Below are positions 1-15,300 of a DNA stretch of 64,000 bases, one piece after another (position 1 is the first letter of the stretch; the number at the start of each line of letters is the position of its first letter). The notes under the pieces were generated by a model, which saw only the letters and a list, made by a program, of their open reading frames with translations, had not been told where the DNA came from and did not search any database. Source of the DNA: Sanderia malayensis (lineage: Eukaryota > Cnidaria > Scyphozoa > Semaeostomeae > Pelagiidae); assembly GCA_013076295.1 (NCBI GenBank), contig RQOL01000762.1, positions 1-64,000 of the forward strand, written 5' to 3'. Both the position numbers and the translations under genes were made by a program.

Positions 1-2439
1 CCTTTTTACTTTTTCTGGTGATATTAACATTCTTTCCCAAAATTTACACATGAATTAACGAAAATACAGGGAAAACTGAGTGATTGAATTACACCATTTT
101 TACTTGTTTTCCGTGATATTAACATTCATTCCTACAATTTACACATGAATCCACGTTAATACAGGTAAACCTGATTGATTGAAGTTCACCCTTTCTACTT
201 TTTCTCGTGATATTAACATTCTTTCCCAAAATTTACACATGAATTAAAGTAAATACAGGGATAACTGACTGATTGAAATACACTCTTTTTACTTTTTTTC
301 CGCAATATTGACGTTCATTCCCACAATTTACACATGAATCCACGTTAATACAGCTAAAAATGACTGATTGAAAGTCACCCTTTTTACTTTTTCCTGTGAT
401 ATTATCATTCAATTCCACAATTTACACATGAATTAGGGTAAATACAGGAAAAACTGACTGATTGAAATACACAATTTTTACTTGTTTTCCATGATATTAA
501 CTTTCATTCACACAACTTAGATATGAATTGACTTTATATACATGTAAAACTGACTGATTGAAATGCACCATTTTTACTTGTTTTCCGTGATATTAACATT
601 AATTCCCACAATTTAAACATGAATTGACCTTATAAACATGTAAAACTGACTGATTGAAATGCACCTTTTTTACTTGTTTTCCGTGATATTAACATTCATT
701 CCCACAATTTACACATGAATCCACGTTAATACAGGTAAAACTGACTGATAGACATGAATCCACTTTAATACAGCTAAAATTGACTGATTGAAATTCACCC
801 TTTTTACTTTTTTCCGTGATTTTAGCATTCGTTCTCACAAATTACACATGAATCCACGTTAATACAGGTAAAACCGACTGATTGAAATGCACCATTTTTA
901 CTTGTTTTCCGTGATATTAACATTAATTCCCACAATTTAAACATGAATTGACCTTATAAACATGTAAAACTGACTGATTGAATGCACCTTTTTTACTTGT
1001 TTTCCGTGATATTAACATTCATTCCCACAATTTACACATGAATCCACGTTAATACAGGTAAAACTGACTGATTGAAATGCACCTTTTTTACTTGTTTTCC
1101 GTGATATTAACATTCATCCCCACAATTTACACATGAATCCACGTTAATACAGGTAAAACTGACTGATTGAAATGCACCTTTTTTACTTGTTTTCCGTGAT
1201 ATTAACATTCATTCCCACAATTTACACATGAATCCACGTTAATACAGGTAAAACTGATTGATTGAAATTCACCCTATTTACTTTTTCTCGTGATATTAAC
1301 ATTCTTTCCCAAAATTTACACATGAATTAAAGTAAATACGGGGATAACTGACTGATTGAAATACACTCTTTTTACTTTTTTTCCGCAATATTGACGTTCA
1401 TTCCCACAATTTACACATGAATCCACGTTAATACAGCTAAAAATGACTGATTGAAAGTCACCCTTTTTACTTTTTCCTGTGATATTATCATTCAATTCCA
1501 CAATTTACACATGAATTAGGGTAAATACAGGAAAAACTGACTGATTGAAATACACCATTTTTACTTGTTCTCCGTGATATTAACTTTCATTCACACAACT
1601 TACATATGAATTGACTTTATATACATGTAAAACTGACTGATTGAAATACACCATTTTTATTTGTTTTCCGTTATATTAGCATTCATTCGCATAACTTACA
1701 CATCAATCCACCTTAATACAGCTAATCCTGATTGATTGAATTACACCTTTTTTACATCTTTTCCGTGATTTTAAAATTCTTTCCCACAATTTCCACGGGA
1801 ATTAACGTAAAAACAGGTGACACTGGCTGATTGAAATGCACCATTTTTACTTGTTTTCCGTGAAAGTAACATTAATTCCCACACTTTACACATAAATTGA
1901 CTTTATATTCATGTAAAACGGACTGATTGAACAACACCATTTTTACTGGCTTTCCGTTATATTAACATTCATTCCCACAATTTACACATGAATCCACTTA
2001 AATACAGCTAGTCCTGACTGATTGAATTACACTTTTTTTACTTGTTTTCCGTGATTTTAACATTAATTCCCACAATTTACACATGAATCCACGTTAATAC
2101 AGCTAAAACTGATTGATTGAAATTCACCCTTTTTACTTTTTCCTGTGATATTAACATTCTTTCCCAAAATTTACACATGAATTAACGCAAATATAGGGAA
2201 AACTGAGTGATTGAATTACACCATTGTTACTCGTTTTCCGTGATATTAACATTAATTCCCACAATTTAAACATGAATTGACCTTATAAACATGTAAAACT
2301 GACTGATTGAAATGCACCTTTTTTACTTGTTTTCCGTGATATTAACATTCATTCCCACAATTTACACATGAATCCACGTTAATACAGGTAAAACTGACTG
2401 ATTGAAATGCACCTTTGTTACTTGTTTTCCGTTATATTA

Positions 2440-4870
2440 ACATTCATTCCCACAATTTACACATGAATCCACGTTAATACAGCTAAAACTGATTGATTGA
2501 AATTCACCCTTTTTACTTTTTCTCGTGATATTAACATTCTTTCCCAAAATTTACACATGAATTAACGAAAATACAGGGAAAACTGACTGACTGAATTACA
2601 CTTTTTTTACTTCTTTTCCGTGATTTTAACATTAATTCCCACAATTTACACATGAATTGACTTCATAAAAAGGTAAAATTGACTGATTGAAATTCACCCT
2701 TTTCACTTTTTTCCGTGATATTAACATTCATTCCAACAAGTTAGACATGAATCCACTTTAATACAGCTAAAATTTACTGATTGAAATTCACCCTTTTTAC
2801 TTTTTTCCGTGATTTTAACATTCATTCTCACAAATTACACTTGAATCCACGTTAAAACAGTTAATCCTGACTGATTGAATTTCCCCTTTTTAAATTGTTT
2901 TCCGTAATTTTAACATTCTTTCCCACACTTTACACGTGAATTGACTTTATAAACATTTAAAGCTGACTAATTGAAACAAACCTTTTTTACTTTTTTCCGT
3001 GATTTTGACTTTCATTCCCACAAAGTACACATGAATCCACGTTAATATAGCTAATCCTGACTGACTGAATTACACCTTTTTTACTTTTTTTCCGTGATAT
3101 TAACATTCATTCCCACAATTTAAACATGAATCCACGTTAATACAGGTAAAATTGACTGATTGAAATTCACCCTTTTCACTTTTTTCCGTGATATTAACCT
3201 TCATTCCCACAATTTACACATGAATTAACGTAAATACAGGGATAACTGACTGATTGAAATACACTCTTTTTACGTTTTTTCCACAATTTACACAAGAATC
3301 CACGTTAATACAGCTAAAATTGACTGATTGAAATTCACCCTTTTTACTTTTTCCCGTGATATTTTCATTCATTTCCACAGTATACACATGAATTAAGGTA
3401 AATACATTAAAAACTGACTGATTGAAATACACCATTTTTACTTGTTTTCCGTGATATTAACTTTCTTTCACAAAACTTACACCGGAATTGACTTTATATA
3501 CATGTAAAACTGACTGATTGAAATACACCATTTTTATTTTTTTTTCCGTTATATTAACATTCATTCCCATAACTTACACATCAATCCACCCTAATACAGC
3601 TAATCCTGATTGATTGAATTACACCTTTTTTACATCTATTCCGTGATTTTAAAATTCTTTCCCAAAATTTACACGGGAATTAACGTAAAAACAGGTGACA
3701 CTGGCTGATTGAAATACACCATTTTTACTTCTTTTCCGTGAAGCTAACATTAATTCCCACACTTTACACATAAATTGACTTTATATACTGTAATATCTTT
3801 GAAGTTGTTGGAGAGAGGGAGTCAGGACACGACTACATTCCGATATATCTGTATCTTGACTGATTCAATAATACATTACATCATAACTTATTATATAATA
3901 TAACATGTTGTGCATGCTGTGTGCGCATGAGGTATTGCATGAACACTACATATACATGTAAAATGGACTGATTGAAGAACATCATTTTTACTTGCTTTCC
4001 GTTATATTAACATTCATTCCCACAATTTACACATGAATCCACCTAAATACAGCTAGTCCTGACTGATTGAATCACACTTTTTTTACTTGTTTTCCGTGAT
4101 TTTAACATTCATTCTCATAAATTACACATATATTAACGTAAATACAGGGAAAACTGACTGATTGAAATACACTCCTTTTACTTGTTTTCTGTGATATTAA
4201 CATTCATTCCCATAATTTAGACAGGAATCCAGGTTAATGCAGCTAAAATTGACTGATTGAAATGCACACTTTTTACTTTTTTCCGTGATATTTACATTCA
4301 TTCCCACAATTTACACATGAATCCACGATGATACAGTTCATTAGACTAAGGTACACCTTAATTACTTGTTTTCCGTGATATTAACATTCATTCCCACAAT
4401 TTACACATGAATCCACCTTAATACAGCGAATCCTGATTTATTGAATTACACCATTTTTACATCTTTTCCGTGATTTTAAAATTCTTTCCCACAATTTACA
4501 CACGAATTAACGTAAAAACAGGTGACACTGGCTGATTGAAATGCACCATTTTTACTTTTTTTCCGTGATATTAACATTCATGCCCAAAATTTAAACATTA
4601 ATTAACTTAGATACATGTAAAACTGACTGATTGAAATACACTTTTTTCACTTGTTTTCCTTTATATTAACATTCATTCCTGCAATTTACACATGAATCCA
4701 CGTTAACACAGAGAAAACCGACCGATTGAAATACACCATTTTTACTTGTTTTCCGTGATATTAACATTTATTCCCACAATTTACGCAGAAATCCCCAGTA
4801 ATACAGCTAAAGTTGACGATTGAAATACACCCTTTTTATTTTTGTTCCCTGATATTAACTTTCATTTCCC
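2440..4870 (+). repeat. Long satellite duplication, copy 1 (offset about 4.13 kb)
   Basis: This stretch matches 6569-9298 nearly base for base. The offset is 4129 bp up to about 4128, including the 162-bp solo LTR, and 4428 bp from 4124 onward, so one copy has gained or lost about three monomers at that point. It holds only satellite and the LTR. Confidence 0.85.
3789..3950. mobile_element. Putative solo LTR, copy 1
   Basis: A 162-bp non-satellite segment starts TGTAATATC and ends CACTACA, so it has the TG...CA termini of LTRs. It is flanked on both sides by TATAC (3784-3788 and 3951-3955), a 5-bp target duplication inside an otherwise ordinary monomer. It has no coding capacity and contains an AATAATACATT stretch that could serve in 3' end formation. 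TG/CA ends with a 5-bp duplication are typical of LTR retrotransposons, so a solo LTR left by LTR-LTR recombination is the simplest reading; a small non-autonomous element is the alternative. No internal retrotransposon region remains. Confidence 0.65.
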
Positions 4871-6568
4871 ACAATTTACACATGAATCCACGTTAAGACA
4901 GCTAATCCTGACTCATTGACTGACACCACTTTTACTTGTTTTCCGTGATATTAACATTCATTCCCACAATTTACACATGAATCTACGTTAATAGAGCTAA
5001 ACCTGACTAATTGAAATACACTTTTTTACTTGTTTTCCGTGATATTAACATTAATTCCTACAATTTACACATGAGTTGACTTTATAAACATGTAAAACGG
5101 ACTGATTAAAATACACCTTTTTTACTTATTTTCCGTGATATTAACAATCATTCCCACAAATTACATGTGAATCCACGTTAATACAGGTAAAGTTGACTGA
5201 TTGAAATTCACCCATTTCACTTTTTTCCGTGATATTAACATTTATTCCCACAATTTACACATAAATTAACGTAAATACAGGGAAAATTAACTGATTGAAA
5301 TACACTCCTTTTACTTGTTTTCTGTGATATTAACATTCATTCCCATAATTTAGACAGGAATCCACGTTAATGCAGCTAAAATTGACTGATTGAAATTCAC
5401 CCATTTTACTGTTTTCCGTGATTTATACATTCATTCCCTCAATTTACACACTAATTAACGTAAATACATGTAAAACTGACTGATTGAAATACACCTTTTT
5501 TACTTGTTTCCCGTGATATTAACATTCATTCCCACAATTTAAACATGAATCCACCTGAATACAGCAAGTCCTGAGTGATTGAATTACACTTTTTTACTTG
5601 TTTTCAGTGATTTTAACATTTCTTCCCACAATTTACACATGAATTCACTATATATACAGGTAAAACTGACTAATTGAAATACACATTTTTTACCTGTTTT
5701 CCGGGATATTTACATTCATTCCCACATTTTCCACATGAAATAACGTAAATACCAGGAAAACTGACTGATTGAAATACACAATTTTTAGTTGTTTTCCTTG
5801 ATATAAACATTAATTCCCACAATTTACCCATGAATTGACTTTATAAACATGTAAAATTGACTGATTGAAATACACTATTTTTACTTGTTTTCCGTGATAT
5901 TAACATTCATTCCCACAATTTACACATGAATTGATGAAAATACTGGGCAAACTGACTGATTGAATAACACCATTTTTACTTGTTTTCCGTGATATTAACA
6001 TTCATCCCCACAATTTACACATGAATCCACGTTAATACAGGTAAAACTGACTGATTGAAATGCACCTTTTTTACTTGTTTTCCGTGATATTAACATTCAT
6101 TCCCACAATTTACACATGAATCCACGTTAATACAGGTAAAACTGATTGATTGAAATTCACCCTTTTTATTTGTTTTCCGTTATATTAGCATTCATTCGCA
6201 TAACTTACACATCAATCCACCTTAATACAGCTAATCCTGATTGATTGAATTACACCTTTTTTACATCTTTTCCGTGATTTTAAAATTCTTTCCCACAATT
6301 TCCACGGGAATTAACGTAAAAACAGGTGACACTGGCTGATTGAAATGCACCATTTTTACTTGTTTTCCGTGAAAGTAACATTAATTCCCACATTTTACAC
6401 ATAAATTGACTTTATATTCATGTAAAACGGACTGATTGAACAACACCATTTTTACTGGCTTTCCGTTATATTAACATTCATTCCCACAATTTACACATGA
6501 ATCCACTTAAATACAGCTAGTCCTGACTGATTGAATTACACTTTTTTTACTTGTTTTCCGTGATTTTA

Positions 6569-9298
6569 ACATTAATTCCCACAATTTACACATGAATCCA
6601 CGTTAATACAGCTAAAACTGATTCATTGAAATTCACCCTTTTTACTTTTTCTCGTGATATTAACATTCTTTCCCAAAATTTACACATGAATTAACGAAAA
6701 TACAGGGAAAACTGACTGACTGAATTACACTTTTTTTACTTCTTTTCCGTGATTTTAACATTAATTCCCACACTTTACACATGAATTGACTTCATAAAAA
6801 GGTAAAATTGACTGATTGAAATTCACCCTTTTCACTTTTTTCCGTGATATTAACATTCATTCCAACAAGTTAGACATGAATCCACTTTAATACAGCTAAA
6901 ATTTACTGATTGAAATTCACCCTTTTTACTTTTTTCCGTGATTTTAATATTCATTCTCACAAATTACACATGAATCCACGTTAAAACAGTTAATCCTGAC
7001 TGATTGAATTTCCCCTTTTTAAATTGTTTTCCGTAATTTTAACATTCTTTCCCACACTTTACACGTGAATTGACTTTATAAACATTTAAAGCTGACTAAT
7101 TGAAACAAACCTTATTTACTTTTTTCCGTGATTTTGACTTTCATTCCCACAAATTACACATGAATCCACGTTAATACAGCTAATCCTGACTGACTGAATT
7201 ACACCTTTTTTACTTTTTTTCCGTGATATTAACATTCATTCCCACAATTTACACATGAATCCACGTTAATACAGGTAAAATTGACTGATTGAAATTCACC
7301 CTTTTCACTTTTTTCCGTGATATTAACCTTCATTCCCACAATTTACACATGAATTAACGTAAATACAGGGATAACTGACTGATTGAAATACACTCTTTTT
7401 ACTTTTTTTCCACAATTTACACATGAATCCACGTTAATACAGCTAAAATTGACTGATTGAAATTCACCCTTTTTACTTTTTCCCGTGATATTTTCATTCA
7501 TTTCCACAGTATACACATGAATTAAGGTAAATACATTAAAAACTGACTGATTGAAATACACCATTTTTACTTGTTTTCCGTGATATTAACTTTCTTTCAC
7601 AAAACTTACACAGGAATTGACTTTATATACATGTAAAACTGACTGATTGAAATACACCATTTTTATTTTTTTTTCCGTTATATTAACATTCATTCCCATA
7701 ACTTACACATCAATCCACCCTAATACAGCTAATCCTGATTGATTGAATTACACCTTTTTTACATCTATTCCGTGATTTTAAAATTCTTTCCCAAAATTTA
7801 CACGGGAATTAACGTAAAAACAGGTGACACTGGCTGATTGAAATACACCATTTTTACTTCTTTTCCGTGAAGCTAACATTAATTCCTACACTTTACACAT
7901 AAATTGACTTTATATACTGTAATATCTTTGAAGTTGTTAGCGAGAGGGAGTCAGCACACGACTACATTCCGATATATCTGTATCTTGACTGATTCAATAA
8001 TACATTACATCATAACTTATTATATAATATAACATGTTGTGCATGCTGTGTGCGCATGAGGTATTGCATGAACACTACATATACATGTAAAATGGACTGA
8101 TTGAAGAACACCATTTTTACTTGCTTTCCGTTATATTAACATTCATTCCCACAATTTACACATGAATCCACCTAAATACAGCTAGTCCTGACTGATTGAA
8201 TCACACTTTTTTTACTTGTTTTCCGTGATTTTAACATTCATTCTCATAAATTACACATGAATCCACGTTAAAACAGTTAACCCTGACTGATTGAATTCCC
8301 CCTTTTTTAATTGTTTTCCGTAATTTTAACATTCTTTCCCACACTTTACACGTGAATTGACTTTATAAAAATGTAAAACTGACTGATTGAAATACACCTT
8401 TTTACTTGTTTCCCGTGATATTAACATTCATTCCCACAATTTACACATGAATTGACTTTATAAAAATCCACGTTATTACAGGTAAAGTTGACTGATTGAA
8501 ATTCACCCTTTTCACTTTTTTCCGTGATATTAACATTTATTCCCACAATTTACACATATATTAACGTAAATACAGGGAAAACTGACTGATTGAAATACAC
8601 TCCTTTTACTTGTTTTCTGTGATATTAACATTCATTCCCATAATTTAGACAGGAATCCACGTTAATGCAGCTAAAATTGACTGATTGAAATGCACACTTT
8701 TTACTTTTTTCCGTGATATTTACATTCATTCCCACAATTTACACATGAATCCACGATGATACAGTTCATTAGACTAAGGTACACCTTAATTACTTGTTTT
8801 CCGTGATATTAACATTCATTCCCACAATTTACACATGAATCCACCTTAATACAGCGAATCCTGATTTATTGAATTACACCATTTTTACATCTTTTCCGTG
8901 ATTTCAAAATTCTTTCCCACAATTTACACACGAATTAACGTAAAAACAGGTGACACTGGCTGGTTGAAATGTACCATTTTTACATGTTTTCCGTGATATT
9001 AACAGTCATGCCCAAAATTTACACATTAATTGACTTAGATACATGTAAAACTGACTGATTGAAATACACTTTTTTCACTTGTTTTCCGTTATATTAACAT
9101 TCATTTCTACAATTTACTCATGAATCCACGTTAATACAGAGAAAACCGACTGATTGAAATACACCATTTTTACTTGTTTTCCGTGATATTAACATTCATT
9201 CCCACATTTTACGCAGAAATCCCCAGTAATACAGCTTAAGTTGACGATTGAAATACACCCTTTTTACTTTTGTTCCGTGATATTAACATTCATTCCCA
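6569..9298 (+). repeat. Long satellite duplication, copy 2 (offset about 4.13 kb)
   Basis: Sister of 2440-4870. Compared with it there is an extra insert of about 300 bp (three monomers) near 8260-8550. It contains solo LTR copy 2 at the same position within the monomer. Confidence 0.85.
7918..8079. mobile_element. Putative solo LTR, copy 2
   Basis: Same 162-bp segment as 3789-3950, with TATAC on both sides (7913-7917, 8080-8084). It sits in the duplicated 4.13-kb segment, so it was copied along with the satellite and is not an independent insertion. It shares the variants CCGATATATCTG and GTGCGCATG with copy 1. Confidence 0.65.
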
Positions 9299-12200
9299 CA
9301 AATTACACATAAATTGTCTTTATAAACATTTAAAACAGACAAATTGAAATACACCTTTTTTAATTTTTTCCCGTGATATTGACGTTCATTCCCACAATTT
9401 AGACATAAATCCACGTTAATACAGCTAAAATTGACTGGTTGAAATACACCCTTTTTACTTTTGTTCCGTGATATTAACATTCATTCCCACAATTTACGCA
9501 TGAATCTACGTTAATACAGGTAAAATTGACTGATTGAAATTCACCCTTTTCACTTTTTTCCGTGATATTAACATTGATTCCCACAATTTACACATGAATT
9601 GACGAAAATACTGGGCAAGCTGACTGATTGAATAACACGATTTTTACTTGTTTTCCGTATTATTAAAATTAATTCCCACAATTGACACATAAATTGACTT
9701 TATAAACATTTAAAACTGACTAATTGAAATGCACCTTTTTTATTTTTTTCCGTGATATTGACGTTCATGCCCACAAATTACACATGAACTCACGTTAATA
9801 CAGTTAAAAGTGACTGATTGAAAAACACTTTATTTACTTTTTTTCTGTGATTTTAACATTAATTCCCACAATTTACACATGAATTGACTTTATAAACATG
9901 TAAAACTGACTGATTAAATCACACCTTTTTTACTTGTATTAAGTGACATTGACATATATTCCCACAATTTACACATGAACTCACGTTAATACAGCTAAAA
10001 CCGACTGATGGGAATACACTTTTTCACCTCTTTTCCGTGATATTAACATTCATTCCCACAATTTACACATGAATCCACGTTAATACAGAGAAAACTGACT
10101 GATTGAAATACACCATTTTTACTTGTTTTAATTGATATTAACATTCATTCCCACAATTTACGCAGAAATCCCTGGTAATACAGCTAAAATTGACAATTGA
10201 AATACACCCTTTTTACATTTGTTGCGTGATATTAACATTCTTTCCCACAATTTACACATGAATTGACGTAAATACAGATGACATTGGCTGATTCAAATAC
10301 ACCATTTTTACTTGTTTTCCGCTATATTACCATTCATTCCGACAATTTACACATGAATCCACCTAAATACAGGTTGTCCTGACCAATTGAAATACACCTT
10401 TTTTACTTGTTTTCCGGGATATTTACATTCATTCCCACATTTTACACATGAATCCACGTTAATACAGCTAAAATTGACGGATTGAAATTTACCATTTTAC
10501 TTTTTCCCGTGATATTAACATTCATTCCCACAATTTACCCACGAATCCACGTTAATACAGAGAAAACTGACTGATTGAAATAAAAGATTTTTACTTGTTT
10601 TAAGTGATATTAACATTCATTCCCACAATTTACGCAGAAATCCCCGGTAATACAGCTAAAATTGACGATTGAAATACACCCTTTTTACTTTTGTTCCGTT
10701 ATATTAACATTCATTCCCACAATTTACACATGAATCTACGTTAATAGAGCTAAACCTGACTAATTGAAATACACATTTTTACTTGTTTTCCCTGATATTA
10801 ACTTTCATTCCCACAATTTACGCATGAATCCACGTTAATACAGCAGAAATTACTGATTGAAATAAACCTTTTTTGCTTGTTCTCCGTCATAGTAACATTC
10901 CTTCCCACATTTTTCACATGAATTGACGTAAATACTGGGCAAACTGGCTGATTGAATTACACCATTTTTACTTGTTTTCTGTGATATTTACATTCATTCC
11001 CACAATTTAAACATGAATTCACGATAATACAGCTAATCCTGACTGATTGAAATACACCTTTTTTACTTGTTTTCTGCGATATTAACATTCATTCCAACAA
11101 TTTACAAATGAATCCCCGTTAATACAGCTAAAATTGACTGATTTAAATTCACCCTTTTTACTTTTTCCCGTGATATTATCATTCATTCCCACAATTTACA
11201 CATGAATTAAGGTAAATACAGGAAAAACTGACTTATTGAAATGCACCATTCTTACTTGTTTTCCGTGAAAGTAACATTAATTCCCACACTTTACACATAA
11301 ATTGACTTTATATGCATGTAAAACGGACTGATTGAACAACACCATTTTTACTTGCTTTCCGTTATATTAGCATTCATTCCCACATTTTACACATGAATCC
11401 ACGTTAATACAGCTAAAATGCACTGATTGAAATTCACCCTTTTTTCTTCTTCCTGTGATATTAACATTCATTCCCACAATTTAGACATGAATTAACGTAA
11501 ATACAGGGAAAACTGACTGATTGAAATTCACCATTTTTACTTTTTTCCGTGATTTTAACATTCATTCTCACAAATTACACACGAATCCACGTTAAAACAG
11601 TTAATCCTGACTGATTGAATTACCCCTTTTTTAATTGTTTTCCGTAATTTTAACATTCTTTCCCACACTTTACACGTGAATTGACTTTATAAACATTTAA
11701 AGCTGACTAATTGAAACACACCTTTTTTACTTTTTTCCGTGGTTTTGAATTTCATTCCCACAAATTAAACATGAATCCACGTTAATACAGCTAATCCTGA
11801 CTGATTGAATTACACATTTTTTACTTTTTTTCCGTGATATTGACATTCATTCCCACAATTTACGCATGAATCCACCTTAATACAGCTAGTCCTGACTGAT
11901 TGAATTACACTTTATTTACTTTTTTTCTGTGATTTTAACATTAATTCCCACAATTTACACATGAATTGACTTTATAAACATGTAAAACTGACTGATTAAA
12001 ATACACCTTTTTTACTTATTTTCCGTGATATTAACATTCATTCCCACAATTTACATGTGAATCCACGTTAATACAGGTAAAGTTCACTGATTGAAATTCA
12101 CCCATTTCACTTTTTTCCGTGATATTAACATTTATTCCCACAATTTACACATGAATTGACTTGATAAACATGTAAAACTGACTGATTAAATCACACCTTT

Positions 12201-12339
12201 TGTACTTGTATTAAGTGATATTGACATTCATTCCCACAATTTACACATGAATTGACGTAAATACAGATGACATTGGCTGATTCAAATACACCATTTTTAC
12301 TTGTTTTCCTCTATATTACCATTCATTCCCACAATTTAC

Positions 12340-15300
12340 ACATGAATCCACCTAAATACAGGTAGTGCTGACTAATTGAAATACACCTTTTTTACTTGTT
12401 TTCCGGGATATTTACATTCATTCCCACAGTTTACACATGAATCCACGTTAATACAGCTAAAATTGACTGATTGAAATTCACCATTTTACCTTTTCCCGTG
12501 ATATTAACATTCATTCACACAATTTACACGCGAATCCACGTTAATACAGAGAAAACTGACTGATTGAAATAAAACATTTTTACTTGTTTTAAGTGATATT
12601 AACATTCATTCCCACAATTTACGCAGAAATCCCCGGTAATACAGCTAAAATTGACGATTGAAATACACCCTTTTTACTTTTGTTCCGTGATATTAACATT
12701 CATTCCCACAATTTACACATGAATCTACGTTAATAGAGCTAAACCTGACTAATTGAAATACACTTTTTTACTTGTTTTCCCTGATATTAATTTTCATTCC
12801 CACAATTTACACATGAATCCCCGTTAATACAGCAAAAATTACTGATTGAAATAAACCTTTTTTGCTTGTTCTCCGTGATAGTAACATTCCTTCCCACATT
12901 TTTCACATGAATTGACGTAAATACTGGGCAAACTGACTGATTGAAATACACCATTTTTACTTGTTTTCTGTGATATTTACATTCATTCCCACAATTTAAA
13001 CATGAATTCACGATAATACAGCTAATCCTGACTGATTGAAATACACCCTTTTTACTTGTTTTCTGTGATATTTACATTCATTCCCACAATTTACACATCA
13101 ATCCAAGTTAATAGACCTAAACCTGACTAATTAAAATTGACCTTTTTACTTGTATTAATTGATATTGACATTCATTCCCACAATTTACACATGAATCCAC
13201 GTTAATACAGCTAAAATTGACTGATTGAAATTCACTTTTTTTACTTTTTCCCGTGATATTATGATTCATTCCCACAATTTACACATGAATTGCCTTTATA
13301 AACATGTAAAACTGCGACTGATTCAAGTACACCATTTTTATTTGTTTTCCGTGATATTAACATTAAGTCCCACAATTTACACATGAATTGCCTTTATAAG
13401 CATGTAAAGCTGACTGATTGAAATACATATTTATTTACTTGTTTTCCGTGATATTTACTTTCATTGCCACAATTTACACATGAAATCACGTTAATACAGC
13501 TTGTCCTCACTGATTGACTTACACCTTTTTTACTTGTTTTCCGTGATATTAACATTCATTCCCACAATTTACACATGAATCTACGTTAATAGAGCTAAGC
13601 CTGACTAATTGAAATACACTTTTTTACTTGTTTTCCGTGATATTAACATTAATTTCTACAATTTACACATGAATTGACTTTATAAACATGTAAAACTGAC
13701 TGATTAAAATACACCTTTTTTATTTCTTTTCCGTGATATTAACATTAATTCCCACAATTCACATATGAATCCACGTTAATACAGGTAAAGTTGACTGATT
13801 GAAATTCACCCTTTTCACTTTTTTCCGTGATATTAACATTTATTCCCACAATTTACACATAAATAAAGGTAAATACAGGGAAAACTGATGGATTGAAATA
13901 CACTCCTTTTACTTGTTTTCTGTGATATTAACATTCATTCCCACAATTTAGACAGGAATCCACGTTAATACAGCTAAAATTGACTGATTGAAATTCACCA
14001 TTTTTACTTCTTTTCCGTAATTTTAACATTCTTTCCCACAATTTACACATGAATTGACTTTATAAACATTTAAAACTGACTGAGTAAAGTACACCTGTTT
14101 TACTTGTTTTCCGTGATATTAACATTAATTCCCACAATTTACACATGAAATGACTTGATAAACATGTAAATCCGACTGATTAAATTAAACCATTTTTATT
14201 TATTTTCGTGATATTAACATTCATTCCCACTATTTACCCATGAATTGCCTTTATAAACATGTAAAACTGTGACTGATTCAAGTACACCATTTTTACTTGT
14301 TTTCCGTGATATTAACATTAAGTCCCACAATTTACACATGAATTGCTTTTATAAGCATGTAAAGCTGACTGATTGAAATACACTTTCTTTTACTTGTTTT
14401 CCGTGATATTAACATTCATTCCCACTATTTACACATGAATTAACGTAAATACAGGGAAGTCTGACTTATTGAAATACACCATTTTTACTTGCTTTCCGAT
14501 ATATTAACATTCATTCCCACAAATTACACATGAATCCACGGTAAGACAGCTAATCCTGACTGATTGACTTGCACCACTTTTACTTGTTTTCCGTGATATT
14601 AACATTAATTCCCACAATTTACACATGAATTGACTTGATAAACATCTAAAACCGACTGATTAAATTACACCATTTTTATTTGTTTTCCGTGATATTATCA
14701 TTAAGTCCCACAATTTACACATGAATTGCCTTTATAAGCATGTTAAGCTGACTTATTGAAATACACTCTCTTTTACTTGTTTTCCGTGAAATTAACATTC
14801 ATTGCCACAATTTACACATGAAATCACGTTAATACAGCTTATCCTCACTGATTGACTTACACCTTTTTTACTTGTTTTCCGTGATATTAACATTCATTCC
14901 CACAATTTACACATGAATTGACTTAGATACATGTAAAACTGACTGATTGAAATACACTTTTTTTACTTATTTTCTGTGATATTAACATTCATTCCCACAA
15001 TTTACACATCAATCTACGTTAATACACCTAAACCTGATTAATTAAAATAGACCTTTTTCACTTGTGTTAAGTGATATTGACATTCATTACCACACTTTAC
15101 ACATGAACCCACGTTAATACAGCTAAAACTGACTGATTGAAAAACACTTTTTTACTTCTTTTCCGTGATATTAACATTCATTCCCACAATTTACACATGA
15201 ATCCACGTTAATACAGAGAAAACTGACTCATTCAAATACACCATTTTTTCTTGTTTTAAGTGATGTTCACATTCATTCCCACAATTTACGCAGAAATGCC

